From Cerasibacillus terrae (GTDB lineage Bacteria > Bacillota > Bacilli > Bacillales > Amphibacillaceae): DNA of 64,000 bases. Of the stretch, positions 46,831 to 56,009 are shown piece after piece; the first letter of the stretch is position 1; the number at the start of each line of letters is the position of its first letter. Both the position numbers and the translations under genes were made by a program. Under the pieces are notes generated by a model. The model was not told where the DNA came from. It searched no databases and worked only from the letters and a program-made list of their open reading frames with translations. Where the stretch lies: positions 1 to 64,000 of the forward strand of contig NZ_VDUW01000003.1 in assembly GCF_008039555.1 (NCBI RefSeq), in the 5' to 3' direction.

Positions 46831-46879
46831 AAAAACCTCCCTAAGGATGATGGCGTCCCCCTTAAGGGAGTTTTTTTAA
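46831..46879 (+). terminator. terminator after array 2
   Basis: AACCTCCCTAAGG / CCTTAAGGGAGTT with TTTTTT tail. Confidence 0.8.
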
Positions 46880-46992
46880 TAGTAGTATATATATCACATT
46901 GTCAGTAAATACTAGAGGTAGACTCTCTTTAACTAGTAAGGTTATTCTAGTATAGTTAAAGAAAGCGAGTGATAAGTGAAAGGATTGATGTA

Positions 46993-47949
46993 ATGCAAGA
47001 TACTATTCTTTATCATAAAAAGATAGCGCAAGTTATTGATAATATAGAAAAAGTAATTGTCGGGAAAGAGGAAGTGGTAGTATTAAGTTTGACAGCATTG
47101 TTGGCTGGTGGACATGTTTTACTCGAAGATGTACCAGGAGTTGGAAAGACAATGCTTGTCCGTACATTAGCGAAATCACTGGACTGTGATTTTAAGCGCA
47201 TTCAATTCACCCCAGATTTATTACCTTCTGATGTAACAGGTGTTTCTATTTACAATCCGAAAGAGATGGAGTTTGAGTTTCGAGCAGGACCTATTTTTGG
47301 AAGTATTGTGCTTGCAGATGAAATTAATCGAACGTCTCCAAAGACACAATCCGCTTTATTAGAAGGGATGGAAGAAAAGAAAGTTACGGTAGATGGCCAA
47401 ACATTGCCATTAGAGCAGCCATTTTTTGTTATGGCAACACAAAATCCAATTGAATATGAAGGAACGTATCCATTACCAGAAGCACAATTAGATCGTTTTT
47501 TATTTAAGCTACGTATGGGTTATCCTTCCTTTGAAGACGAATTGAGGATGCTTCATAGAACATCACAAAGCCATCCAGTCGATTCCATTGAACCAGTTAT
47601 TTCTAAAGATGATTTATTAGTACTTCAAGAAGAAGTTATGGAAGTTTATATAGATGATACGATGCAGCAATATATCGTTAATCTTGTAAGAGAATCGAGA
47701 AAACATCCAGATATTTTCCTTGGTGTTAGTCCACGGGCTTCTATTGCCTTAATGCGTGCTGCTAAGGCATATGCATATATAAAAAGCCGAGATTTTGTTT
47801 TGCCAGATGATATAAAATATTTAGCTCCATATGTGATGTCCCACCGAATTATTTTACATTCAGAAGCAACATATGAAGGAAAGACAAAGGAAGAAGTAAT
47901 CAAATCTCTCATCGATGATACGTATATTCCGATTCGTAGGGGAGAGTAA
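46993..47949 (+). CDS. yeaC: MoxR-family AAA ATPase YeaC
   Basis: 318 aa. Walker A EDVPGVGKTML, Walker B IVLADEINRTSPKTQSALLEGMEE, sensor 1 ATQNPIEYEGTYPLPEAQLDRF. MoxR ATPases act with DUF58/von Willebrand partners as chaperone-like assembly factors. ATG 46993 has AAAGGA 8 nt upstream; GTG 46969 is in frame. It heads the yeaC-yeaD-yebA operon. Confidence 0.93.
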   Translation: MQDTILYHKKIAQVIDNIEKVIVGKEEVVVLSLTALLAGGHVLLEDVPGVGKTMLVRTLAKSLDCDFKRIQFTPDLLPSDVTGVSIYNPKEMEFEFRAGPIFGSIVLADEINRTSPKTQSALLEGMEEKKVTVDGQTLPLEQPFFVMATQNPIEYEGTYPLPEAQLDRFLFKLRMGYPSFEDELRMLHRTSQSHPVDSIEPVISKDDLLVLQEEVMEVYIDDTMQQYIVNLVRESRKHPDIFLGVSPRASIALMRAAKAYAYIKSRDFVLPDDIKYLAPYVMSHRIILHSEATYEGKTKEEVIKSLIDDTYIPIRRGE

Positions 47950-47953
47950 AATC

Positions 47954-49225
47954 ATGAAGAAAAGGATGAGTTTTTTCATTCAATTGGTATTTATCGTTAT
48001 TCTAACCATCAGTTTATTCGCTTATGCCATGTTTCAAGGTGGATTTACAAGTTGGTTTTTATTCTATAGTTTTTTACCAATTCTTCTATATCAAATTTTA
48101 TTCCTTATTTATCCACTTCGGTTTTGGAAGGTATCAAGAAGATTATCTAATCAAACAAGCCGTGCGGGAGAATCAATTACGGTAGAAATTACATTTAAAC
48201 GACGCTTTCCATTCCCGTTATTTTTTTGTGTAATAGAAGAAGTGATTCCTAATTCATTGCAATGGTTTGATTCAGGAGTTGAAAAATACGTATTAATGGA
48301 AAGACCAGAAAAACTAAAAGGAAACCGGAAGCCAAAAATGCTTCTCTTTCCATTATTTAAAAGAACCATACGAGCGACATATGAATTAGAACAATTACCC
48401 CGTGGCAGACATCATTTAGAAAAGATTCGCATTCGTACAAGTGATTTATTTGGTTTTACTCACAAAGAACATCATTTCTCAGTTCACCATTCATTACTCG
48501 TTTTTCCAAATAAGCGGGAAATTCTCTGGACAAACGCTGCTCCTCTTCTAGAGAATGGACAGATAAATTCCCATCAAAGGGGCCACCATCAGTCTAATAT
48601 TGCTACAGAGATACGTGAATATCTACCAGGTGATAAACTATCATGGATTGATTGGAAACAATCAGCAAAAAAGCAGAAAGTAATGACAAAGGAATTTGAA
48701 CAAGAAAAAAATATGGATATTAGTATTATTTTAGATGCTTGTACTAGTAAAAATATGCTCGCATTTGAAGGAGCAGTTGAGATAAGCCTTTCCTTAATTG
48801 ATACATTTTTGGAAAAGGGAGAAACAAATGTCGATTTTTTATCCATTGGAAAAGAGACTTTACGATTTTCATTGCATAGAAATCATCATCAAATAGGTGA
48901 TGTGTATCAATACCTTGCAAGTGTTCAACTAGAAAAGGAAGAAAAATATTCCTTTTTAGAAATATTGCAGAAAAACATATTTTCTATTTCCAAACAAAGA
49001 ATCATCTTCTTTGTATTACGTAATATTCATCTGAATGATATAGAGGTTTGGAAAAAGTTCAAAGGACATTTTAAACAAGCGTATGTCTTTCTTATTCTTC
49101 CTGAGAAGGAGCGAACGAAAGAAGTTCAGGACATCATTCAAATACTTTCTATTCAACATGTCCGTGTTTATGTCGTAACAGAGCAAACATTGATGAAAAG
49201 GAAAGCGTTGGAGGTGGGTATATGA
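47954..49225 (+). CDS. yeaD: DUF58 protein YeaD
   Basis: 423 aa. Two N-terminal membrane helices (about 7-27 and 35-52), a beta-rich middle, then the DUF58 core (EIREYLPGDKLSWIDWKQSAKKQKVMTKEFEQEKNMDI) leading into a vWA-like domain (ISIILDACTS). GGGGAGA precedes the ATG. Its end overlaps yebA by 4 bp. It partners with MoxR ATPases. Confidence 0.9.
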   Translation: MKKRMSFFIQLVFIVILTISLFAYAMFQGGFTSWFLFYSFLPILLYQILFLIYPLRFWKVSRRLSNQTSRAGESITVEITFKRRFPFPLFFCVIEEVIPNSLQWFDSGVEKYVLMERPEKLKGNRKPKMLLFPLFKRTIRATYELEQLPRGRHHLEKIRIRTSDLFGFTHKEHHFSVHHSLLVFPNKREILWTNAAPLLENGQINSHQRGHHQSNIATEIREYLPGDKLSWIDWKQSAKKQKVMTKEFEQEKNMDISIILDACTSKNMLAFEGAVEISLSLIDTFLEKGETNVDFLSIGKETLRFSLHRNHHQIGDVYQYLASVQLEKEEKYSFLEILQKNIFSISKQRIIFFVLRNIHLNDIEVWKKFKGHFKQAYVFLILPEKERTKEVQDIIQILSIQHVRVYVVTEQTLMKRKALEVGI

Positions 49226-51432
49226 ATGTAGAAACACCAAGATGGTACACCTCTATTTTATATGTGTTTGGATTTTTCTTGTTTTTAGAGTGGTTATATC
49301 CAGTTAAACAAATAACGGATACAGCTCAAATGTATATATTTTTCATCTATACTGCTTTTTGTTTTGGAATCACATTAATTCGCCTCCCTTTTATTATTAG
49401 CTTTACCCTGAAAGGAATTGGGGCAATTCTTATCATGCACCACTTGTTTTTCGAGGGGCCACTTTTATCCATTACTTGGTTTATCCAACTGGTGGAGGAA
49501 TTGTTTTATCATTTCACATTAATTTTTAATCAAGATTGGTCCTACTTTACACCATTATTTAGAAGTTTTCTTTTTTTACTATTGATATGGTTAATGAGTC
49601 ATTTCATCTATTACTGGTTTGTTCATTTGAAACATTTATTTCTGTTTATTATTTTAACATTTGTTTATGTGGGTGTACTGGATACATTTACACCATATGA
49701 TGCTGGCTTTGCAATGGTGCGAATTTTTGCCTTCTCCCTGTTTGCTTTAGGGATGTCCCATCTTGCGAAAGAATTAAAAAGGGAACAAATAAACTTCTCG
49801 AACGCTTGTAATAGTAAATGGATGTGGATACTCCCTCTTTTTCTATTCATTACTTTTTCAGCTGTTATCGGGTATTTTGCCCCAAAGTGGGAAGCAAGTT
49901 GGGATGATCCAGTTCCCTATTTAATAGAAGTGACTGGTTTTAATGGAAAAGACAAAGTAATTAAAAAGGTAGGTTTAGGGGAAGATGATACACGATTGGG
50001 TGGTTCTTTTGAAGAGGACTATACACCGGTTTTTCAAGCCATTGCTAAAGAGGAGCAGTATTGGCGTGTAGAAACAAAAGATGTTTATACTGGAAAGGGT
50101 TGGAAGAAGACAGCCACCCCAGAAGATGAACTCGTTGATGGAAAGGTACGGTTTTCAACTTTTGATAAAATGTATGTGGAAGCAAGGCCTCTAGAAGTAG
50201 AAATAGAAATGGAAGAGGATACAAATATTCCTAAATTAATATATCCATATGGTGTAAAAGAAGTTGTGCCAGATGAAGCAGGAGTGCATTTTTTTGAAGA
50301 TGGATCAGATGCGATTCGTGTGGAAAAGGAAAATGAAAAAGAGGGAATTAATAAATACCAATTAAAGTATGACCATCCATCTTACCCATATGAACTCCTA
50401 CAAGATGATACACGTTTAAAGGAGTTTGCTGAAAGTGCACCACTAGACTCTGGTTTCATCAGTCAAAATACACAATTACCAGATAATATCCCTTCTCGTG
50501 TTCGAGAATTAGCAACTGAAATAACTACGGAATATGAAAGTTATTATGACAAAATAAAGGCTGTGGAACAGTATTTTAATCAAAATGGTTTTATATATCA
50601 GACGAGCAATATTCCAGTCCCAGATGAAGAACAAGATTATGTTGATCAATTTTTATTTGATACGAAAAAAGGTTATTGTGATAATTATTCTACTTCAATG
50701 GTTGTCATGTTACGTTCATTGGGAATCCCTTCTCGTTGGGTTAAAGGTTTCACAGGTGGAGAAAAAGTAGATACTGTCACAAAAGATGATGAGATTTATT
50801 CTGTTTTTCAAGTGACAAATATGAATGCTCACTCTTGGGTCGAGGTATATTTTCCTAAGATTGGCTGGATTCCATTTGAACCAACACAAGGCTTTTCAAA
50901 CTTAGCAGACTTTCATGCTGCAGAATATTTAGAGGAAACTGACGATTTATTAGAAACTCCAGAACAAACAGAAATTGACGAACAGCTAGAGGAAAAAGAG
51001 GAATTTGTTCCAGAACAAAAGGAAGAATCATCAGAGGAAAACAAAAAGGATCCGATTAGAAAGAAGAATAAATATCTCTTCAGTATCCCTATTTTAATGG
51101 TAATGATAATTGGGTTTGTTATGTATTATAAGCGACTAACCATCCATACTAAATATATTGAAAAGAAATGGGAAAATAACCAAGATGTAAAGACCTTCCA
51201 GGAGCTATATCATCATCTATTAAAATTATTGAAACAAACAGGAAAAGAAAAGGAAAATCAGCAAACATTAAGAGAGTATGCGAAACAGGTAGATCTATGG
51301 TATGATACGGATGCAATGGAACAATTAACAACCCTATATGAGCAAGTTCTTTACCGAAATGAACAGGTAATCCATCATCCAGAGGAAATCACACAACTAT
51401 CGAAAAAGTTAATTAATCATATAATGGGTTGA
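49222..51432 (+). CDS. yebA: transglutaminase-like membrane protein YebA
   Basis: 736 aa. About six N-terminal membrane helices (to ~220), an extracellular domain with the transglutaminase/protease triad (Cys in KKGYCDNYST, His in NAHSWVEVYF, Asp/Glu in GWIPFEPTQG), an acidic linker, one more helix (about 614-632) and a cytoplasmic DUF4129 tail. Forms the conserved MoxR-DUF58-transglutaminase module. The exact function is unknown. ATGA overlap with yeaD. Confidence 0.92.
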   Translation: MNVETPRWYTSILYVFGFFLFLEWLYPVKQITDTAQMYIFFIYTAFCFGITLIRLPFIISFTLKGIGAILIMHHLFFEGPLLSITWFIQLVEELFYHFTLIFNQDWSYFTPLFRSFLFLLLIWLMSHFIYYWFVHLKHLFLFIILTFVYVGVLDTFTPYDAGFAMVRIFAFSLFALGMSHLAKELKREQINFSNACNSKWMWILPLFLFITFSAVIGYFAPKWEASWDDPVPYLIEVTGFNGKDKVIKKVGLGEDDTRLGGSFEEDYTPVFQAIAKEEQYWRVETKDVYTGKGWKKTATPEDELVDGKVRFSTFDKMYVEARPLEVEIEMEEDTNIPKLIYPYGVKEVVPDEAGVHFFEDGSDAIRVEKENEKEGINKYQLKYDHPSYPYELLQDDTRLKEFAESAPLDSGFISQNTQLPDNIPSRVRELATEITTEYESYYDKIKAVEQYFNQNGFIYQTSNIPVPDEEQDYVDQFLFDTKKGYCDNYSTSMVVMLRSLGIPSRWVKGFTGGEKVDTVTKDDEIYSVFQVTNMNAHSWVEVYFPKIGWIPFEPTQGFSNLADFHAAEYLEETDDLLETPEQTEIDEQLEEKEEFVPEQKEESSEENKKDPIRKKNKYLFSIPILMVMIIGFVMYYKRLTIHTKYIEKKWENNQDVKTFQELYHHLLKLLKQTGKEKENQQTLREYAKQVDLWYDTDAMEQLTTLYEQVLYRNEQVIHHPEEITQLSKKLINHIMG

Positions 51433-51543
51433 CCAAGCTTTTTTCAATTAGTAAAATAAAATAATAAAATATAGAGCTTACGAGTTGGAAAGAAAGTAAG
51501 ATCTTATATCGCCTTTAAGTTCCAAGTTGTTTTATCGTGTTTG

Positions 51544-51579
51544 ACCTGAATCAAATGAGTAAGAGATTCAGGTTTTTTA
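51544..51579 (+). terminator. terminator or attenuator just before guaA
   Basis: ACCTGAATC / GATTCAGGT with a 12-nt loop and TTTTTT, 25 bp before the guaA start. It may end the yebA operon or form a guaA leader attenuator with the sequence at 51480-51540. The latter contains no purine aptamer consensus. Confidence 0.75.
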
Positions 51580-51603
51580 CAATAAATATGGATGGGAGTA
51601 AAA

Positions 51604-53139
51604 ATGATGAATAATCAAGATATGATTTTAGTAATTGATTTTGGTAGTCAATATAATCAACTCATTACAAGAAGAGTAAGAGAACTTGGTGTGTATAGTG
51701 AAATGCATTCCTATCGAATCACACTTGATAAGATAAAAGCGATGAATCCGAAAGGGATTATTTTATCAAGTGGGCCACATAGTGTACTTGATGAAGAGCC
51801 TATTCGAGAAGTAGAGGGGATTTTTGATTTAGGTGTCCCTGTTTTAGGAATTGGATATGGAATGCAACGGATAGTAGATTACTTCGGTGGACAAGTAGTG
51901 CCAGGAAATAAATCTGCTTATGAAAAAGGGACTATCACAGTAGAAACAGAAGAAAATATTTTGGCAAATACTGCAAAAGAACAAACAGTTTGGCTTGGAA
52001 AAGGAGATATCGTAAAACGAGTACCTGAATCTTTCCAAGCAATTGCTACACATGATGGTGCAGTTGCTGCAATGTATCATACAACTGAAAAATTATGTGG
52101 TGTAGGGTTTCATCCAGAAGTAAGTCATTCAGAATATGGGACCGAAATACTTAAAAACTTTTTATATCATATCTGTGAATGTAAACAAGAATGGACAATG
52201 AAAAACTTTATTGACATTGAGATCAAGAAAATTCGTGATCAAGTTGGAGATAAAAAAGTTCTTTGCGCGTTAAGTGGTGGAGTTGATTCATCTGTTGTAG
52301 CAACACTTATTCACAAAGCAATTGGTGATCAATTAACTTGTATTTTCGTTGACCATGGACTACTTCGTAAAAATGAAGCAAAAGAAGTAATGGAAGTATT
52401 TACAGAAGAATTCCATATGAATGTTATCCATATTGATGCTAAAGAACGGTTCCTATCTAAATTAAAAGGTGTGGATGACCCAGAGAAAAAACGGAAAATC
52501 ATCGGTAATGAATTTATTTACGTATTTGATGATGAAGCTGAAAAATTAAAAGAAATCGACTTTTTAGCACAAGGAACATTGTATACAGATATCATTGAAA
52601 GTGGAACAGAGACAGCCCAAACCATTAAATCCCATCACAATGTTGGTGGATTACCAGAGGATATGGAATTTGAATTAATTGAACCACTGGATACATTGTT
52701 TAAAGATGAAGTACGTGAACTTGGAACACAGTTGGGAATGCCAGATCATATCGTTTGGCGTCAACCATTCCCAGGTCCTGGTTTAGGTATCCGGGTACTT
52801 GGTGAAGTAACAGAAGAAAAGCTTGAAATTGTTCGTGAGTCTGATGCTATTTTACGAGAAGAAATTAAAAAAGCTGGATTAGAACGTGATATTTGGCAAT
52901 ATTTCACAGTATTACCGAATATTCGCAGTGTAGGTGTTAGTGGTGACCGTAGAACATATGACCACACCCTCGGAATTCGGGCAGTTACTTCTGTTGATGG
53001 AATGACATCGGATTGGGCAAGAATCCCTTGGGATGTGTTAGAAAAAATCTCATCCAGAATTGTTCATGAAGTAGAACACGTAAATCGTATTGTTTACGAT
53101 GTAACAAGCAAGCCACCTGCAACGATTGAGTGGGAATAA
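51604..53139 (+). CDS. guaA: GMP synthase with altered glutaminase site
   Basis: 511 aa. GMP synthase aminates XMP. The ATP-pyrophosphatase domain is normal ([39 protein letters not shown]) as is the C-terminal dimerisation domain (PPATIEWE). The class I glutaminase domain is abnormal: the nucleophile Cys of the GICYGMQ motif is Gly (GIGYGMQ), and the oxyanion-loop SGGP is SSGP, while His and Glu of FHPE remain. The enzyme should therefore depend on free ammonia or another glutaminase. GGGAG precedes ATG 51604. Confidence 0.95.
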   Translation: MMNNQDMILVIDFGSQYNQLITRRVRELGVYSEMHSYRITLDKIKAMNPKGIILSSGPHSVLDEEPIREVEGIFDLGVPVLGIGYGMQRIVDYFGGQVVPGNKSAYEKGTITVETEENILANTAKEQTVWLGKGDIVKRVPESFQAIATHDGAVAAMYHTTEKLCGVGFHPEVSHSEYGTEILKNFLYHICECKQEWTMKNFIDIEIKKIRDQVGDKKVLCALSGGVDSSVVATLIHKAIGDQLTCIFVDHGLLRKNEAKEVMEVFTEEFHMNVIHIDAKERFLSKLKGVDDPEKKRKIIGNEFIYVFDDEAEKLKEIDFLAQGTLYTDIIESGTETAQTIKSHHNVGGLPEDMEFELIEPLDTLFKDEVRELGTQLGMPDHIVWRQPFPGPGLGIRVLGEVTEEKLEIVRESDAILREEIKKAGLERDIWQYFTVLPNIRSVGVSGDRRTYDHTLGIRAVTSVDGMTSDWARIPWDVLEKISSRIVHEVEHVNRIVYDVTSKPPATIEWE

Positions 53140-53144
53140 ATAAA

Positions 53145-53192
53145 CAAAAGACGAACAATAACACTAATTATGTGTTTATTGTTCGTCTTTTA
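53145..53192 (+). terminator. guaA terminator
   Basis: AAAAGACGAACAATAA / TTATTGTTCGTCTTTT, 16-bp stem. Confidence 0.9.
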
Positions 53193-53245
53193 TTGACATC
53201 TTCTTTCATCAGTAGTAATATAAACACATACGATTAGAGCCTGTT

Positions 53246-53317
53246 TTTGCGTATAATTTTAGGGAATATGGCCCAAAAGTTTCTACCAGACTGCCGTAAA
53301 TGGTCTGACTACGCAGA
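53246..53317 (+). promoter_or_regulatory. guanine riboswitch of pbuG
   Basis: Purine aptamer: P1 TGCGTA/TACGCA, GAATATGGCC (P2/L2), GTTTCTACC (J2/3), CTGCCGTAAATGG (L3) and GACTACG at the J3/1 position. The C in GACTA marks guanine rather than adenine specificity. A terminator (53398-53445) is the expression platform: guanine binding should stop pbuG transcription. Confidence 0.93.
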
Positions 53318-53397
53318 AGAGTAATAGATGGAAATAAACAATATGTAGCTAGGAAATGGTTTATTTCTTTTGTTATTATTCTGTGTGAAATTTTTGG

Positions 53398-53445
53398 GGT
53401 ACTTTTAGTTTCCAGTGGAGAGACTAAAGGTACCTTTTGTTTTTC
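53398..53445 (+). terminator. riboswitch-controlled terminator of pbuG
   Basis: GGTACTTTTAGT / ACTAAAGGTACC followed by TTTTGTTTTT, 20 bp before the pbuG start. Confidence 0.85.
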
Positions 53446-53466
53446 ACCATAAAAGGAGGAAGCATC

Positions 53467-54798
53467 TTGAAAAAATACTTTCGCTTCGAAGAATTAGGAA
53501 CAAATTATCGAACAGAATTTGTTGCTGGATTAACCACTTTCCTAGCAATGGCTTATATTTTATTTGTTAATCCATCTACCTTAGCATTGGATGGTGTTGA
53601 TTTACCTGAAGGTGTTACAGGAATGGATAAAGGTGCCGTCTTTACAGCAACAGCAATTGCCGCAGCTGTTGGTACATTATTAATGGGGATTATTGCAAGA
53701 TATCCAATTGCGTTAGCACCTGGTATGGGATTAAATGCGTTTTTTGCTTATACGGTTGTATTAGGATTTGGAATTCCATGGGAGACGGCATTAGCTGGGG
53801 TCCTTGTATCTGGAATTATTTTTATTATTTTATCTTTATCCGGTTTACGTGAAAAAATAATTAATGCCATACCGGTTAATCTAAAATTAGCAGTTGGAGC
53901 AGGTATCGGGTTCTTTATTGCTTTTATCGGATTTCAAAATGCAGGAATTATTGTTGGAAATGAGGCAACACTTGTTTCGCTTGGTGATTTAACTGTACCA
54001 ACAACCATGCTTGCTATTTTCGGTATTGCTATATCGGTTATTTTACTCACATTGGGAGTAAAAGGTGGTATCTTCTATGGAATGATTATTACGGCGATTG
54101 CCGGAATTATTGTTGGTTTGATTGAGGCACCAACACAAATGAGTGATGTGGTTGGGGCTGTTCCAAGCTTAGCACCAACATTTGGACAAGCATTTGCTCA
54201 TTTTGGGGATATTTTTACGATCAAAATGCTTGTTGTTATTTTGACGTTTTTATTTGTTGACTTCTTTGATACGGCAGGAACATTGGTTGCTGTAGCTACA
54301 CAAGCAGGATTAATGAAGGATAATAAATTACCTCGAGCAGGACGTGCCTTATTTGCAGACTCTGCTGCGACAGTTACGGGTGCGGTTTTAGGAACATCTA
54401 CAACAACATCTTTTGTTGAATCTACTGCAGGGGTAGGCGCAGGTGGACGGACAGGATTTGCATCTGTCGTAACGGCTGGATTCTTCTTACTTGCATTATT
54501 TTTCTCACCACTTTTAAGTGTTGTAACACCAGAAGTAACGGCTCCTGCTTTAATTATTGTTGGGGTGTTAATGTCATCATCTTTACGAAAAATTGATTGG
54601 CATCAATTTGAAATTGCAGTACCAGCATTTCTTGTCATTATTTCGATGCCATTGACATACAGTATTGCAACTGGAATTGGAATGGGCTTTATCTTTTATC
54701 CGATTACCATGATTTTAAAAGGAAGAAGAAAAGAAGTACATCCAATCATGTACGGACTATTTGTTATCTTTATCTTGTATTTTATCTTTTTAAGTTAA
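53467..54798 (+). CDS. pbuG: guanine/hypoxanthine permease PbuG
   Basis: 443 aa, about 12-14 membrane segments; AzgA-like nucleobase-cation symporter. N-terminal KYFRFEELGTNYRTEFVAGLTTFLAMAYI, then APGMGLNAFFAY and VDFFDTAGTL. TTG start 53467 after AAAGGAGGA, 10 nt apart; the frame is open to 53437 but lies in the terminator. Regulated by the guanine riboswitch. Confidence 0.95.
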   Translation: MKKYFRFEELGTNYRTEFVAGLTTFLAMAYILFVNPSTLALDGVDLPEGVTGMDKGAVFTATAIAAAVGTLLMGIIARYPIALAPGMGLNAFFAYTVVLGFGIPWETALAGVLVSGIIFIILSLSGLREKIINAIPVNLKLAVGAGIGFFIAFIGFQNAGIIVGNEATLVSLGDLTVPTTMLAIFGIAISVILLTLGVKGGIFYGMIITAIAGIIVGLIEAPTQMSDVVGAVPSLAPTFGQAFAHFGDIFTIKMLVVILTFLFVDFFDTAGTLVAVATQAGLMKDNKLPRAGRALFADSAATVTGAVLGTSTTTSFVESTAGVGAGGRTGFASVVTAGFFLLALFFSPLLSVVTPEVTAPALIIVGVLMSSSLRKIDWHQFEIAVPAFLVIISMPLTYSIATGIGMGFIFYPITMILKGRRKEVHPIMYGLFVIFILYFIFLS

Positions 54799-54807
54799 CA
54801 TGCAAAA

Positions 54808-54856
54808 GAAAAGAGAGGTATGTATCATTTTCATTTTTGATACATCCTCTCTTTTT
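54808..54856. terminator. bidirectional terminator between pbuG and nrdF
   Basis: AAAGAGAGGTATGTATCA / TGATACATCCTCTCTTT, 18-bp stem with A/T runs on both sides. Confidence 0.9.
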
Positions 54857-54859
54857 ATT

Positions 54860-55900
54860 TTATAAATCATCAAAACCATTTAGGTCACTTGTTTTGGTGT
54901 ATTGTCTGGAACGTTGTTCAAAGAAGTCTGTTTTCGTGTGATCAAAATTATCAACAAAGGCATGTACCCATTTCATCGGATTTTTAATATATTCTGGATA
55001 AATATTACTTAATCCAAGCATACGTAGCATTTTGTTTGCACGGTATCTAATATATCCTTCCATTTCAGGTAAATAAATCCCGTCAATATTTCTAAGTAGA
55101 CTATTAGACCATTTTATTTCACTTTCTACTCCACGTTTATATTGCTCATACACCCATTTTGCACGTTCTTCTGTATTATATTCTGGATTTTCCCCCAAAG
55201 TAGCCCGGTACAATTCCGTTATAAAATTGGCGTGCTGCATCTCATCTTTATTAATATAGCTAATCATGGTAGAAGTACCGACCATTTTATTGTTTCGTGC
55301 CAAATTATAGAAGTAAGCAAAACCGGAATAGAAGAATAGACCTTCTAGTAATGAAGTATAGATCATGGCGTCTAATACATTTTCTAGTGTGGGGTTTACA
55401 GAAAAACGATTATATACCTCCACAATTGGTTCGTTTCTTTCTAATAATAATTGATCTGTTCGTGGTGCTTCAAATGCTTTTCTCTGTGTTTCCCAATCCG
55501 TCACAGAGGAAAGGATATAGGCGTAGCTTCGATTATGTTCTGTTTCCTGATCGGCAATGGTTGCCATTATTGCTGATACGGAAGGGTCTGTTGTGTATTC
55601 ACTTATTTTAAAAGCCATATTGGTTTGTGAGCTATCTAGGGAGGCAAGTAGTCCAATAATTTTTAAGTAGGCAGTCTTTTCCTCCTTTGTTAAATGAGAA
55701 AATTGTTTCGTATCATAAGTCATGTCCACTTCATCGGCTATCCAGAATTGATTTCGAATCATTTCACGTAATTTATAAAAATGTGGATAAGGGATATCAT
55801 TCCAATTAAGTATCCCAGAAGCTTTTCCACCAAACAATGCTGTAGAGCGGTTGGGGTTCCTTGGTTCTAATATTTTTGATTTTTTTAATAGAATTGTCAT
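54860..55900 (-). CDS. ribonucleotide reductase beta subunit
   Basis: 346 aa, class I R2. Metal ligands: Asp in IADEVDMTYD, Glu and His in ADQETEHNRSYAY (the radical Tyr follows at SY), Glu in LLEGLFFYSGFAYF and Glu/His in INKDEMQHANF. The C-terminal DLNGFDDL tail interacts with the R1 subunit. ATG 55900 has AAAGGAG 9 nt upstream. No alpha-subunit gene lies next to it, which is unusual. It is closer to the 340-350-aa NrdB/NrdF-like beta proteins of Bacilli; the subclass (Ia or Ib) is not settled. Confidence 0.93.
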   Translation of the reverse strand: MTILLKKSKILEPRNPNRSTALFGGKASGILNWNDIPYPHFYKLREMIRNQFWIADEVDMTYDTKQFSHLTKEEKTAYLKIIGLLASLDSSQTNMAFKISEYTTDPSVSAIMATIADQETEHNRSYAYILSSVTDWETQRKAFEAPRTDQLLLERNEPIVEVYNRFSVNPTLENVLDAMIYTSLLEGLFFYSGFAYFYNLARNNKMVGTSTMISYINKDEMQHANFITELYRATLGENPEYNTEERAKWVYEQYKRGVESEIKWSNSLLRNIDGIYLPEMEGYIRYRANKMLRMLGLSNIYPEYIKNPMKWVHAFVDNFDHTKTDFFEQRSRQYTKTSDLNGFDDL

Positions 55901-56009
55901 GAACAATGCTCCTTTTTATAATAATCGATAGAATCTACTATCTATTATCATAAAAAATATGGTAAACTTCAATGGTTTTAACCAATAAAGTTTACCATGG
56001 GCAAAAACT

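Noticed and set aside
51440..51600. Purine riboswitch before guaA
   Set aside because: The GTTTCTACC and CCGTAAA core segments are absent; only a terminator hairpin is seen.
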